Positions 44,649-53,430 of a stretch of DNA of 64,000 nucleotides are shown here, piece after piece. The position numbers were made by a program, and so were the translations under genes. The notes beneath the pieces were generated by a model. That model was not told the DNA's origin. It saw only the letters and a program-made list of their open reading frames with translations, and did not search any database. How positions within the stretch are numbered: the first letter of the stretch is position 1; every line of letters begins with the position of its first letter. Source of the DNA: Rhodoblastus sphagnicola (GTDB lineage: Bacteria; Pseudomonadota; Alphaproteobacteria; Rhizobiales; Beijerinckiaceae); assembly GCF_002937075.1 (NCBI RefSeq), contig NZ_NHSJ01000057.1, positions 1 through 64,000 on the forward strand, in the 5' to 3' direction.

Positions 44649-45518
44649 TCAACAGGACTGCCGAAAATCCTGACAATCCGCGACAAAGGTCACCGCCACA
44701 TCTTTGGGCGGGGCGGAATATGGCGATGACGTGACAAGAATGTCGGCCCCGGCCTCGGCATAGGCGCGGGCATTGTCGCGTTTGACGCCGCCGGCGGCGG
44801 CCAGCAGCGGTCGGTTGGGCAGATCGCGCAGCGCCTCCGCCAAGCGCGAAATGTCCGCGAGAGAAAATTTCTCCGCCTGAATCAGATCGAAGCCGGCGCG
44901 GGCGGCGGCCAGCGCCTCGTCGAGATTTTTCGCCTCCAGCGCCAGTTTCTTCTCCGGCGCCCGCCGGCGCAGCCTTGTCGCGACCTCTACCAAGGTCACG
45001 CCGGGCAGGAAAGCGAGATGTTCGGGAAACACCAGTATGGTTTCCGACAGGCCGAGCCGATGCATCGCCGCGCCGCCGGCCTCCACCGCCGCAATGGCGA
45101 ATTTCTTGGTCCCAGGCGTGTTCTTGCGCGTGCAGGCGACACAGATGTCGGGCGCCGCCGCGCGCGCCTCTTCGACAATGTCGCGCGCCGCGCTGGCGAC
45201 GCCGGCCCAGATCTCGATCAGGGTCTGCGCCACCTTCCAGCCGCGCAACAAGGCCGGGGCGGGGCCTTGCGCGGACAGGATCTCCGCGCCCGCCGCGAGC
45301 GGGTCGCCGCTTCGGGCGGAAAGCGTCACCCGCGCGCCGGCGATTTCGAGGAGGCGCGCCGAGGCTTCGACCAATGCGGCCACCATCGGCCCCCTCGCGC
45401 GAAAATCCATGCGGCCGCTGGCGCCGGCCAGCCCGAGTTGATCGGTGGTGAGGTCGCCATGGGGGACATCGTCCGCCAGCAGGCGTTCAAGATCGGAGTC
45501 GAAGAAGGATACCATCAC
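44649..45518 (-). CDS. modD: ModD, quinolinate-phosphoribosyltransferase-like protein
   Basis: 289 residues (or 288 if the second Met is used). It resembles NadC: DVPHGDLTTDQLGLAG, LLRGWKVAQTLIEIWAGVAS, CTRKNTPGTKKFAIAAVEAG, and ALEAKNLDEALAAARAGFDL. ModD genes sit near molybdate transport or nitrogenase genes in photosynthetic and diazotrophic alphaproteobacteria; the biochemical role is unproven. The gene is 11 bases downstream of the YqeB-like gene and lies upstream of nifA on the same strand. Confidence 0.85.
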   Translation of the reverse strand: MMVSFFDSDLERLLADDVPHGDLTTDQLGLAGASGRMDFRARGPMVAALVEASARLLEIAGARVTLSARSGDPLAAGAEILSAQGPAPALLRGWKVAQTLIEIWAGVASAARDIVEEARAAAPDICVACTRKNTPGTKKFAIAAVEAGGAAMHRLGLSETILVFPEHLAFLPGVTLVEVATRLRRRAPEKKLALEAKNLDEALAAARAGFDLIQAEKFSLADISRLAEALRDLPNRPLLAAAGGVKRDNARAYAEAGADILVTSSPYSAPPKDVAVTFVADCQDFRQSC

Positions 45519-45529
45519 ACTCGTCGGGG

Positions 45530-46357
45530 CTATTTGGGCGCGCGGCGTTTCGCCGCGCCCTTTATAGCCGTGAGCGCGGCTTTGGCGAGGATTTTCGCAT
45601 GGGGGTCGAGGCCGCGCGCCGCCGTTTTTCCCTTGGCGATCTCCGCCAGAGGCGACCCTTCAGGCAGCGCCAGACCGTCGCGGACAAGGCCGACGAGCAC
45701 GCCGTCCAGGCGCGCGCGCACCGAAAACTCGCCGATGCGCCCGAGCAGATCGCCGCTGGTCACGGTTGCGCCGATGTCCAGCGCCGTGTGCCAGACGCCG
45801 CGCCCCGGCGCGACCGCGAAGGCGGGATCGTCGGGGGCGTCGCCGCTCTCGCAGGGCTGCCTGACGTTGCAATGATTGAGCGCGGCGCAATAGGCCGGGG
45901 CGGCCTCGAAGGTGAGATCGCAGTTTTCGCCGACGATGAAATGCCCGCCCAGCCCGACGGACAGGCCGACATAGCGGCGGTAGTCGGGCGTGGCGGAAGT
46001 GGGTTTGAGCCGCGCGTCGATCAGCACCTGGATGCGGCGCAACGCCAAGAGATCGCTCAAGTGCAGCGGCGTCACCGCGACGCAGGCGGGTTCGGCGGCG
46101 ATTTCGGCGAGATGAACGGCGTCCTCGGCGCGGCGCGCGCTGACCCCCTCCAGTTCGCAAGGGTCGTCGTAAAGGGCGTCGTCGAAGGCCATGCCCCGGC
46201 GCAGCACCGGAGGACAGGGCTCGTGGCTGAGGATGACGTGGTAGCCGGACTTGCGCAATTTCACGGCCAGCGCCGAGGCGATTTCATTGGTTCCCAGGAT
46301 CACCGCCACATCGGCGTCATTGGCTGAAACAAAATATGGAAAGGAAGTCGCGTTCAT
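45530..46357 (-). CDS. YqeB/EF2563-like molybdenum-associated protein
   Basis: 275 residues from ATG 46357, preceded by GAGGGGGC; the longer frame to 46471 lacks a ribosome site. Features are VAVILGTNEIASALAVKLRK at the start (Rossmann-like), GYHVILSHEPCPPVLRRGMA, FDDALYDD, LLALRRIQVLIDARLKP, VGLSVGLGGHFIVGENCDLT and a C-terminal IGATVTSGDLLGRIGEF lipoyl-like hammerhead. This matches proteins annotated as selenium-dependent molybdenum hydroxylase system/YqeB. Pairing with modD suggests a molybdenum-related task. Function is inferred. Confidence 0.6.
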   Translation of the reverse strand: MNATSFPYFVSANDADVAVILGTNEIASALAVKLRKSGYHVILSHEPCPPVLRRGMAFDDALYDDPCELEGVSARRAEDAVHLAEIAAEPACVAVTPLHLSDLLALRRIQVLIDARLKPTSATPDYRRYVGLSVGLGGHFIVGENCDLTFEAAPAYCAALNHCNVRQPCESGDAPDDPAFAVAPGRGVWHTALDIGATVTSGDLLGRIGEFSVRARLDGVLVGLVRDGLALPEGSPLAEIAKGKTAARGLDPHAKILAKAALTAIKGAAKRRAPK

Positions 46358-46628
46358 GGCCGCCCCCTCAAAACCCCACCCGCAACGCTTTTGCTTCTTG
46401 TCCGGGTTGTCGTTGGCATGCATGGACCGCGCCATGCGCCAAAACCGTGTCCCGCCCGGATAATCGGCCAAATGCGTCGGGTTCGTCTCGCGAAATGTCG
46501 CAATTTTTCCGATCCGGCCGCTGGCGTGCGACTATCCTGTTTTCGACACCTTTTGCTGAAATACACATCTCGCCAAAACCAAAACGCGCTAAAGCAATGA
46601 CAGTGAAGCCGCGACGGAGCGCGCGTGC

Positions 46629-48323
46629 ATGAAGGAACCGGGTTGGGAAAACGCCGAGCTTGCGCGGCGCGCCGCTGAAGCTCAATGCCGTCAAGGTTTT
46701 GAAGCCTTTCCGGCCCATGTCGCCGTTCTCGACGAAAACGGCGCGATCATGCTGGTCAATCGCGCCTGGACCGCGTTCGCCGCCGCGAACGGGGCGGGCG
46801 TCCGCGGCCTGGCGGTCGGCGCCAATTATCTCGACGTCTGCCGCGTCGCGTCGCGCGACGACCGGACCGCCCGGGAGGCGCTGGAGGGCCTGGAGGCCGT
46901 GCTTGCCGGCGCGCGCCCGCGTTTCGAGATGGAATATCCCTGCGATTCCCCGACCGAGCGGCGCTGGTTCCTGATGAACGTCGATGCGCTCGACCCAAAG
47001 CTCCCTGTCGGGGCCATTGTGTCGCACCAGGATATTTCCGGGCGAAAACAGGCGGAGCTGGCGCTGGGCGCGAGCGAGCGGCGCTACCGCGCCGTTTTCG
47101 ACGGCGCGGCCGTGGGCATGGCGGAAATCGCCGGCGACGGCCATTGGCTGCGCGCCAACGCGGCCATGCTGCGCATCGCCGGCCGCTCGGCCGAGGATTT
47201 GCTGTCGAAGACGATGCGCGACATCACCCATGAAGACGACATCGACGCCGACGCGGCCTATCTCGAAATCTTGCAGGCCGGCGGCGCTGATTGCCGCACG
47301 ATGGAGAAGCGGTTGATTCGGCCCGACGGTTCGTTGGTGTGGACGGAAACGGCGCTCTCCCGCCTGAGCGGCGAAGACGGGTCGGCCGTCGGCTTCATCG
47401 CCGTGGTCAGCGACATTTCCGAGCGCAAGCGCGCGGAAGAGCGGCAGGCGACCCTGATGCGCGAACTGGCGCATCGCGGCAAGAACCTGCTGGCGGTGGT
47501 CCAGTCCGTCGCCCAGCGCAGCCTCGCCGACGACGGGCGCTCGCTGCCCGAGGCGCGCGCGGCGTTCCTGGGGCGGCTCCAGGCGCTGGCCGCCACCTAT
47601 GGCGCCTTGACCGTCAGCACGAAATTCGGCCCCTCGACCTCCGCGCGCGCGGAAGGGGGGGTGCGCGTCACCTGGGAGATCAGGGAGACGGACGCGGGCG
47701 CCCGGCTCGTGTTCGACTGGCGCGAACGGGGCGGGCCTGTCTGCGCTCCGCCTGGCCGCACGGGGTTTGGCGCCACCATCCTGTCGCGGATCGCGGCGGC
47801 CGAATTCGACTGTTTGCCCGAATTGACCTATGCCCCCGAGGGGTTCCACTACCGCTTCGAGGCGGCCTGCGACCGCATCGGCATGGTCGCGCCGATTTCG
47901 CCGGTCCGGCGCGCGCTCAAGAGCGAGATCATCCGTTCGTTTTTCGATCAATGGGCGCGGTTGCGCGGCCCCCACGGGGAATTGCCGCAACTCGCCCATT
48001 TCGACTGGGGCAAGTTCGCCGCGACCGGCGCGCTGACCCTTGCCTCGATCTTGCCCGATGGCGAGCCGCGCTTCGCGGCCATCGGCCGCGTCGCGGCCTG
48101 CGAGCCGGAGGACGAGGATCTGGCCCGAGCCTGCCGCCTCTGCGCCGAGAGAGCCGAACCGCGCCACGATTTCTCGCGCGTTCAGCCCGGCGACGGCGAT
48201 CCGCTCGGCGTCGAGCGGTTGCTGCTACCCTTCAGCGCGATTGGCGGCAAGACGACGCATGTCGTCGGCCTCTGCCTCGATGAGGCGCGCTGGCGGCTTT
48301 CGGGCCTCGCCAAAAGTGGCTGA
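46629..48323 (+). CDS. PAS-PAS HWE-type sensor protein lacking the N-box, with extra C-terminal domain
   Basis: 564 residues. Two PAS domains are visible (~15-135, VLDENGAIMLVNRAWTAFAA; ~150-275, GMAEIAGDGHWLRANAAMLR). The HWE H-box is LMRELAHRGKNLLAVVQSVA. HWE kinases normally continue through a HELATNAAKYGALS N-box; here the chain passes from QALAATYGALTVSTKFGP to GGVRVTWEIRETD, so the N-box region looks deleted while the G-box-like RERGGPVCAPPGRTGFGATI remains. The last ~170 residues form a second globular domain with FDWGKFAATGALTLASILPD. ATP binding is doubtful. A response regulator overlaps its stop. Confidence 0.75.
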   Translation: MKEPGWENAELARRAAEAQCRQGFEAFPAHVAVLDENGAIMLVNRAWTAFAAANGAGVRGLAVGANYLDVCRVASRDDRTAREALEGLEAVLAGARPRFEMEYPCDSPTERRWFLMNVDALDPKLPVGAIVSHQDISGRKQAELALGASERRYRAVFDGAAVGMAEIAGDGHWLRANAAMLRIAGRSAEDLLSKTMRDITHEDDIDADAAYLEILQAGGADCRTMEKRLIRPDGSLVWTETALSRLSGEDGSAVGFIAVVSDISERKRAEERQATLMRELAHRGKNLLAVVQSVAQRSLADDGRSLPEARAAFLGRLQALAATYGALTVSTKFGPSTSARAEGGVRVTWEIRETDAGARLVFDWRERGGPVCAPPGRTGFGATILSRIAAAEFDCLPELTYAPEGFHYRFEAACDRIGMVAPISPVRRALKSEIIRSFFDQWARLRGPHGELPQLAHFDWGKFAATGALTLASILPDGEPRFAAIGRVAACEPEDEDLARACRLCAERAEPRHDFSRVQPGDGDPLGVERLLLPFSAIGGKTTHVVGLCLDEARWRLSGLAKSG

Positions 48324-48696
48324 GCCCCCGCCTCCGCGCCCGCAAGGTCAACGCATTCTCCTGGTCGAGGACGAGGCGCTGATCGCGCTTGACGCGGAGG
48401 ACGCCCTGCTGGCGGCGGGTTTTGTGGTGGTCGGGCCGGCGCACCAGCTTGCAGGCGCGTTGAAATTGGCCGAAAGCGCCGAGTTCGACGCGGCCGTGCT
48501 CGACATCAGTCTCGCTGGCGTCATGGTCTGGCCGGTCGCGGATATCTTGCTGGCGCGTAAAATTCCGTTCGTGCTGCTGACCGGGTTCGGCCGGGGCCTC
48601 GATCTGCCTCCGGCGTGCCGGCGCGCGCCCCTGCTCGCCAAGCCGGTCAAGCCGGATGAACTGAAGGCGGCGGTGAAAATCCTGCTGGCGCGGTAG
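48316..48696 (+). CDS. Single-domain response regulator
   Basis: 126 residues from GTG 48316, which overlaps the sensor gene's stop by 8 bases. The receiver fold is complete: RILLVEDEALIALDAEDALL (acidic pocket), the phosphoacceptor Asp in FDAAVLDISLAGVMVWPVAD, the Thr in IPFVLLTGFGRG and the Lys in PLLAKPVKPDELKAAVKILL. No output domain follows. It is the partner type usually linked to HWE kinases. Target unknown; location beside nif genes is suggestive only. Confidence 0.8.
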   Translation: MAEPPPPRPQGQRILLVEDEALIALDAEDALLAAGFVVVGPAHQLAGALKLAESAEFDAAVLDISLAGVMVWPVADILLARKIPFVLLTGFGRGLDLPPACRRAPLLAKPVKPDELKAAVKILLAR

Positions 48697-48709
48697 GCCT
48701 TTTTCGTTG

Positions 48710-49030
48710 TCAGGCTTTGTTGGTTTCCTGGACGGCGACGAAACCTTCGAAACGCGGCGGTCCCAGATACAGCCCCTGCGTCTTCGGCGCGCCGGCATGG
48801 GCGCGGCGGAACGCCTCGGATTTGGTCCAGGCCTCGAACGCTTGTTCGCTTTCCCAGATCGTGTGCGACACGAAGGTGGTCGCCTCGTTGTCGCTGGCGC
48901 CGCGCAACAGGTGGAAGACGACGAAGCCCGGCATGGCCGGCAGGTCGCTCTGGCGGTTGCGCCAGATGTCCTCGAAATCGGCCTCGCGGCCGAGCGCGAC
49001 GCGGAAACGGTTCATGGCGATAAAGGTCAT
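48710..49030 (-). CDS. Antibiotic-biosynthesis-monooxygenase (ABM) family protein
   Basis: 106 residues from ATG 49030 with GGAG upstream. Beta-rich ABM fold: MTFIAMNRFRVALGREADFE, FEDIWRNRQSDLPAMPGFVV, FHLLRGASDNEATTFVSHTI and WESEQAFEAWTKSEAFRRAH. IsdG-type heme-degrading enzymes share this outline (Asn early, Trp and His later), so a heme or quinol oxygenase is possible. It closes a run of minus-strand genes, 28 bases after the next upstream gene. Confidence 0.75.
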   Translation of the reverse strand: MTFIAMNRFRVALGREADFEDIWRNRQSDLPAMPGFVVFHLLRGASDNEATTFVSHTIWESEQAFEAWTKSEAFRRAHAGAPKTQGLYLGPPRFEGFVAVQETNKA

Positions 49031-49058
49031 GGGGGTTTCTCCAGGCGCATTCAAACGA

Positions 49059-49808
49059 TTAGCGGCGGGCCAGCGAACGCAGGAAGCCGCTCGCCTCATC
49101 GCTCAGATCCTGCTCGATGGCGGGGGCCATTTTCAGCAGCACGGCGGCGACGAACGGCTCGTCGTTGCGGGGCTCGGCCAGAACCTCGCGCAAGACCGGA
49201 ACATTGTCCTCGATATGGGCGAGAAAGGCGACGCCTTTTTCCAGCGTTTCCTTCCAGCGGGCGCGGGTCCAGAGCGCGAGCGGATGGATGATTTCCTGGG
49301 CGAAATTGGAGCCGCGCGCCTTTTCGAGAAAGCGCAGGGCTGTCGCCCAGTTCTCCTTGGCGCGCAGCGGCGGCGGGGTCGGGACGGCGTCGAGCAGCTT
49401 TTGCGCGGCTTGGCCGACATGGTCTTCCAGGCTGACCGCCTCCGCGATCGGGCTGGTGAAACTCCAGAACGCGGGGGCGCCGGGAAAATCCTCGCCATAT
49501 TTCGCGGCGAGGCCGTTTCGCGCCGTGGTGACGGCGGCGCGGTCGCTTTTCAGCGCGGCGGCCATGCAGAAGGCGAAAATGGCGTCGGTGGCGACGGCGC
49601 CGACGCCACCGCTCTTCAACTGCTGGGGGGTGAGAGCCGGGGTGACGCCGTCGGCGGGCGGCGTCGCTTCGCCCGCGCGCAGGGCCGAGATGAAGGCGGT
49701 GATTTCCAGCCAGGGCTCGAAATGGGCGAGAAAGACATTGGCGTCGGCGAACACCACGCCCATGTTGATCGCCTTCTTGCGCTTCACCAGTTCGGTTGTG
49801 TCGAGCAT
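49059..49808 (-). CDS. Conserved hypothetical helical protein of the nif region
   Basis: 249 residues; I do not recognise the family. It begins MLDTTELVKRKKAINMGVVF and looks all-alpha, with KENWATALRFLEKARGSNFA, HPLALWTRARWKETLEKGVA and VPVLREVLAEPRNDEPFVAA. There is no signal peptide, no long hydrophobic segment and only one cysteine. It lies between the Rieske gene (92 bases upstream) and the ABM gene. Position within a nif gene block suggests a nitrogen-fixation accessory, but nothing in the sequence says so directly. Confidence 0.65.
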   Translation of the reverse strand: MLDTTELVKRKKAINMGVVFADANVFLAHFEPWLEITAFISALRAGEATPPADGVTPALTPQQLKSGGVGAVATDAIFAFCMAAALKSDRAAVTTARNGLAAKYGEDFPGAPAFWSFTSPIAEAVSLEDHVGQAAQKLLDAVPTPPPLRAKENWATALRFLEKARGSNFAQEIIHPLALWTRARWKETLEKGVAFLAHIEDNVPVLREVLAEPRNDEPFVAAVLLKMAPAIEQDLSDEASGFLRSLARR

Positions 49809-49900
49809 GTCGCTGTCCTCGGTTTGGCTTGAAGCGCGCGCGACCGCATTCGGGGCCTGTGCGGCAGGTCTCGTTCGCAGCCGTGCTTGAGCTGTGGCTG

Positions 49901-50329
49901 TCAGTCGCTGGTGATCATCACGCCGGGGCCTTCGTCTTCGAGATCGAGGCCGTCTTCTTCAAAAAGTTCGACGCCGGTGACGCAGACGTCGCCATCATCG
50001 ACGACGATCTCAACGGTTTTGAGGCTCTTGCCCTGGCAGGGGCCGGAGAAACATTCGCCGCTGTCGAGATCGAATTGCGCGCCGTGGTGACGGCAGACCA
50101 GGAAATTGCCGGCCTCGTCCATGAAATCCTCGAGTCCGGCGTCGAGGCGCTTGCCCTGATGCGGGCAGGAATTTTCAAAACCGTAGAAATTCCGGCCTTT
50201 GCGCGTGATGACGATGAACCAGGGTTCGCCGACTTTGGCGCCATCCTTCTCGACCGCCTTTTGCAGGACGAAGCCCCGCGCGGAATGGTCTTCGATCTCG
50301 TGTGTGCTACAGATTGCGAAGAGTTCCAT
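49901..50329 (-). CDS. Rieske 2Fe-2S protein
   Basis: 142 residues. The Rieske ligands are complete: SCPHQGKRLDAGLEDF (Cys, His) and FLVCRHHGAQFDLDSGECFS (Cys, His) with the disulfide-free pattern of ferredoxin-type Rieske proteins. The start MELFAICSTHEIEDHSARGF and acidic C-terminus (EEDGLDLEDEGPGV) are soluble. Such small Rieske ferredoxins near nitrogenase genes may carry electrons. It lies 125 bases downstream of sufT on the same strand. Confidence 0.85.
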   Translation of the reverse strand: MELFAICSTHEIEDHSARGFVLQKAVEKDGAKVGEPWFIVITRKGRNFYGFENSCPHQGKRLDAGLEDFMDEAGNFLVCRHHGAQFDLDSGECFSGPCQGKSLKTVEIVVDDGDVCVTGVELFEEDGLDLEDEGPGVMITSD

Positions 50330-50405
50330 GTTTGCCCCCAGGGTCTAGCCCGTCGGTGTATCCCGCGCAGCAACCGGTTTGGCTGGCGCAAAAACATATA
50401 GCGGC

Positions 50406-50437
50406 CCCTCCCTTCTCCCCTTGCGGGAGAAGGGAGA
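50406..50437. repeat. Small palindromic repeat (CCCTTCTCC type)
   Basis: CCCTCCCTTCTCCCCTTGCG followed by GGAGAAGGGAG forms a hairpin with a short loop. It lies between sufT and the Rieske gene and may act as a weak terminator or mRNA boundary. Confidence 0.55.
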
Positions 50438-50454
50438 AACCCCGAGATCGAGGC

Positions 50455-50811
50455 TCAGAGCATCCCGAGTTCCAGCTTGGCTTCGTCGGACATGTTGACC
50501 GGACTCCACGGCGGATCGAACACCAGTTGCATTTTCACGCCCTTGGCGCCCGGCGCCAGCAGCGCGGCTTTTTCAACCCGGCTGAGCAATTCGCCGGCGA
50601 CCGGGCAACCCGGCGCGGTCAGCGTCATGTCGATCTCGATTCTCTCGGGATTGGCGACGTCGAGCCGGTAGATCAGGCCGAGATCATAGACATTGACGGG
50701 GATTTCCGGGTCGAACACGGTGCGTATGCCCGCGATGACATCGGCTTCGAGGTCGCCCGTCCATTCCGGCAGTTCGACCGGGTCGTCTCTGAAAACAGGC
50801 GCTTCGTTCAT
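50455..50811 (-). CDS. sufT: SufT (MIP18/DUF59) Fe-S assembly protein
   Basis: 118 residues from ATG 50811, overlapping the sufS stop by 4 bases. MIP18 motifs are RTVFDPEIPVNVYDLGLIYR, IDMTLTAPGCPVAGELLSRV with the reactive Cys and VFDPPWSPVNMSDEAKLELG. SufT supports Fe-S cluster maturation when demand is high. It ends the sufBCDST operon. Confidence 0.9.
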   Translation of the reverse strand: MNEAPVFRDDPVELPEWTGDLEADVIAGIRTVFDPEIPVNVYDLGLIYRLDVANPERIEIDMTLTAPGCPVAGELLSRVEKAALLAPGAKGVKMQLVFDPPWSPVNMSDEAKLELGML

Positions 50812-52055
50812 GCAAACAACTCCAGCACGCGGCGCAGGCCTTTTGCAAAAATCTCGACCTCTTCGTGCGTGTTGTAGAGCGCGAAGGAGGCGCGGGCGCT
50901 TGCGGTCAGCCCGAGCTTGGTCATCAGCGGCTGCGCGCAATGCGATCCCGCGCGCACCGCTATACCCGCGCGATCGAGAATGGTCGAGACATCCTGCGGA
51001 TGCGCGCCCTCGACATCGAACGTCACCAGCGCGCCCTTGTTTGGCGCGCGGCCGAAGATGCGGATTTTGCCGATCTTGTCGATTTCCTCGGTGGCGTGGG
51101 CGAGCAGGGCGGCTTCATGCGCCGCCACCGCCTCGCGGTCGAGACCCATCATGAAATCGAGCGCGACGCCGAGGCCGATGGCTTCCACGATCGGCGGCGT
51201 GCCCGCCTCGAACCGATGCGGCGGCGCGGCATAGGTGATCTTGTCTTGAAAAACATCGGCGATCATTTCGCCGCCGCCCTGGTAGGGCTGCATTTGCGCC
51301 AGCAGGTCGTATTTGCCGTAGAGAAAGCCAATGCCGGTCGGGCCATAGAGCTTGTGGCCGGTGCAGACGTAGAAATCGACGCCCAGCGCTTGCACGTCCA
51401 CGATTTCATGCACGGAGCCCTGACAGCCGTCGATCAGGACTTTCGCGCCGACCCCATGCGCCAGTTTCACGATCTCCGCCACCGGCGTCAGCGTGCCCAG
51501 CACATTGGACATGTGGGTGATCGCGACGATTTTGGTGCGTTCGGTGAGCAGAGCGGCGAAGGCTTCAAGATCGAACGAGCCGTCTTGCTTGATCGGCGCC
51601 CATTTCAGCACCGCGCCCTTGCGCTCGCGCAAAAAGTGCCAGGGCACGATGTTGGAATGGTGCTCCATTTCCGAGACGATGATTTCATCGCCTTCGCAGA
51701 TTTCCGCGCCGAGGCCGGAGGCGACGAGGTTGATCGCCTCGGTGCCGCCCTTGGTGAAGACGATTTCGTCTGATTTGGCGGCGTTGACGAAGGCGCGGCA
51801 GGATTCTCGCGCCTGTTCGAACGCCATTGTGGCTTCGCCCGAGAGGAAATGCGCGCCGCGATGCACGTTGGAATAGATTTCCGTATAGCCGCGCATCAAG
51901 GCGTCGAGCACGATCTGCGGCTTTTGCGCCGAGGCGCCGTTGTCGAGATAGACCAACGGCTTGCCGTGGACGGTGCGCGACAGGATCGGGAACTGTTCGC
52001 GCAGCGCGCGGACATCGAAACGCGCGGTGTCTTTCAGGGCGAGATTACTCGACAT
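50808..52055 (-). CDS. sufS: SufS cysteine desulfurase
   Basis: 415 residues from ATG 52055 (GAGG upstream), which overlaps sufD by 11 bases. PLP lysine in VDFYVCTGHKLYGPTGIGFL; catalytic Cys in IAVRAGSHCAQPLMTKLG (the class II RxGxHCxQP motif); PLDNGASAQKPQIVLDAL-type start. It takes sulfur from cysteine for SufBCD. No sufE or sufU gene is adjacent. Confidence 0.93.
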   Translation of the reverse strand: MSSNLALKDTARFDVRALREQFPILSRTVHGKPLVYLDNGASAQKPQIVLDALMRGYTEIYSNVHRGAHFLSGEATMAFEQARESCRAFVNAAKSDEIVFTKGGTEAINLVASGLGAEICEGDEIIVSEMEHHSNIVPWHFLRERKGAVLKWAPIKQDGSFDLEAFAALLTERTKIVAITHMSNVLGTLTPVAEIVKLAHGVGAKVLIDGCQGSVHEIVDVQALGVDFYVCTGHKLYGPTGIGFLYGKYDLLAQMQPYQGGGEMIADVFQDKITYAAPPHRFEAGTPPIVEAIGLGVALDFMMGLDREAVAAHEAALLAHATEEIDKIGKIRIFGRAPNKGALVTFDVEGAHPQDVSTILDRAGIAVRAGSHCAQPLMTKLGLTASARASFALYNTHEEVEIFAKGLRRVLELFA

Positions 52056-53319
52056 GGGAGGCCTCGCCGGCATGGGTGGACAGCCAGTTGTGGACGCTGA
52101 GAGACACGGATTCGCGTAAAACCTCGTTGTCGATCTTGTCCAGCGCCTCGCCGAAGAAGGCTTCGATCAGCAGGGCGCGGGCCTGCGCTTCGGGAATGCC
52201 ACGCGCGCGCAGGAAGAACAGCGCGTTGGCGTCGAGTTCGCCGGCGGTGGCGCCGTGGCTGCACTTCACGTCGTCGGCGAAGATTTCCAGTTCCGGCTTG
52301 GTGACGATTTCCGCCTTGTGCGACAGCAGCAAAGCGCGGCTGAGTTGGCGGGCGTCGGTTTTCTGCGCGGCTTGCGCGACCTTGACGCAGCCCTGATAGA
52401 CGCCGCGCGCCGAACCGGCCAGCACCGCGCGAAACACCTGATTTGACGTTGCGTTGGGCGCGGCGTGCTCCATCACCGTGGTATTGTCGGCATGGCGGCT
52501 GTCGGCGACCATGGTGGCGCCGTCGAGTTCGGCGTGCGCCCCTTCGCCGGCGAGTTTTATCAGCGCCTCGTGGCGGGCGAAATGCGCGCCTTGCGTGAAG
52601 TAGAAGGCGTGATAAGTCGCTTGTTCCGCGATTTCGCCGAGGGTGACGGCGGCCTGACGCGCGCCGGCGGCCAAACTTTCCTGCCGGATATGGGTGAGTC
52701 TTGAGCCCTTGGCGAGGCTGAATTCGGTGACGATGGTGGCGAAGCTGGGCGCGCCGTCGTGGGTTTCGTAGATCGTCGCCTCCGCGCCTTCTTCAAGCTC
52801 GATCAACAGGCGCAGATGGCGGCCATCCGACGCGGCGCCGGTCCAGAGGAAGCGCAGGTGCAGCGGCAGGTCGAGTTTCTTGCCGGCCGGCACGCGCAGA
52901 GCAAGACCCTCTTCCAGCAGCGCCGTGTTGAGGTTGACGATGGGGTGGCCGGCCTGCGGATAGACCTTGCCGATGATGGACGCCAGCGGCGAATTCTTCT
53001 CGCCCAGCGCCGTGCGCAGATTGACCGCGCCGACCTTGCCGTAGCTCGAAGCCTTGTCGTCCAGCGCGCCATTGACGAAGGCGGCGAGCGCCGCCCCCGG
53101 CAATTCCGGCGCGCTGACCGGGGTCGCGTCCGCCACCCTGTCTTCACGCAGGGCGCGGGCGAGGTCGGAATAGCGCCAGGCTTCGATGCGGCGGCTCGGC
53201 AGCCCTTCGCGTCGGAAAAGTTCCTGGGCCTGGCCCTGCAATTCGCCGAGCCAGGGCGCGATGGCGCCGCGCCTTTGCTCCATCGTGGCGAGCAGGGTGT
53301 CGGAGAGCGATCCGGTCAT
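52045..53319 (-). CDS. sufD: SufD, Fe-S cluster scaffold subunit
   Basis: 424 residues. The conserved C-terminal beta-helix core is NTTVMEHAAPNATSNQVFRA, GSARGVYQGCVKVAQAAQKT, DARQLSRALLLSHKAEIVTK and CSHGATAGELDANALFFLRA, with the Lys-Pro-Glu-Leu-Glu-Ile motif. It pairs with SufB in the SufBC2D complex. A 107-base interval carrying a dispersed repeat separates it from sufC. Confidence 0.93.
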   Translation of the reverse strand: MTGSLSDTLLATMEQRRGAIAPWLGELQGQAQELFRREGLPSRRIEAWRYSDLARALREDRVADATPVSAPELPGAALAAFVNGALDDKASSYGKVGAVNLRTALGEKNSPLASIIGKVYPQAGHPIVNLNTALLEEGLALRVPAGKKLDLPLHLRFLWTGAASDGRHLRLLIELEEGAEATIYETHDGAPSFATIVTEFSLAKGSRLTHIRQESLAAGARQAAVTLGEIAEQATYHAFYFTQGAHFARHEALIKLAGEGAHAELDGATMVADSRHADNTTVMEHAAPNATSNQVFRAVLAGSARGVYQGCVKVAQAAQKTDARQLSRALLLSHKAEIVTKPELEIFADDVKCSHGATAGELDANALFFLRARGIPEAQARALLIEAFFGEALDKIDNEVLRESVSLSVHNWLSTHAGEASHVE

Positions 53320-53330
53320 GAAAACCCCTC

Positions 53331-53430
53331 AGAGCATTTTCCAGCGAAGTGGATGCCGGTTCGCGTGAAGAAAATGCGTTAAAACAAAAAGCTAGAGCCC
53401 AGATCCGACTCGATCGGATCGGGGTTCTAG
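53331..53430. repeat. Dispersed intergenic repeat, copy 3, inside the suf operon
   Basis: AGAGCATTTTCCAGCGAAGT, then GGATGCCGGTTCGCGTGAAG, then an imperfect inverted repeat around GATCCGACTCGATCGGATC. The right edge TTCTAG supplies the TAG stop of sufC (53427-53429). The core matches copy 1 at 20880. Confidence 0.7.
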
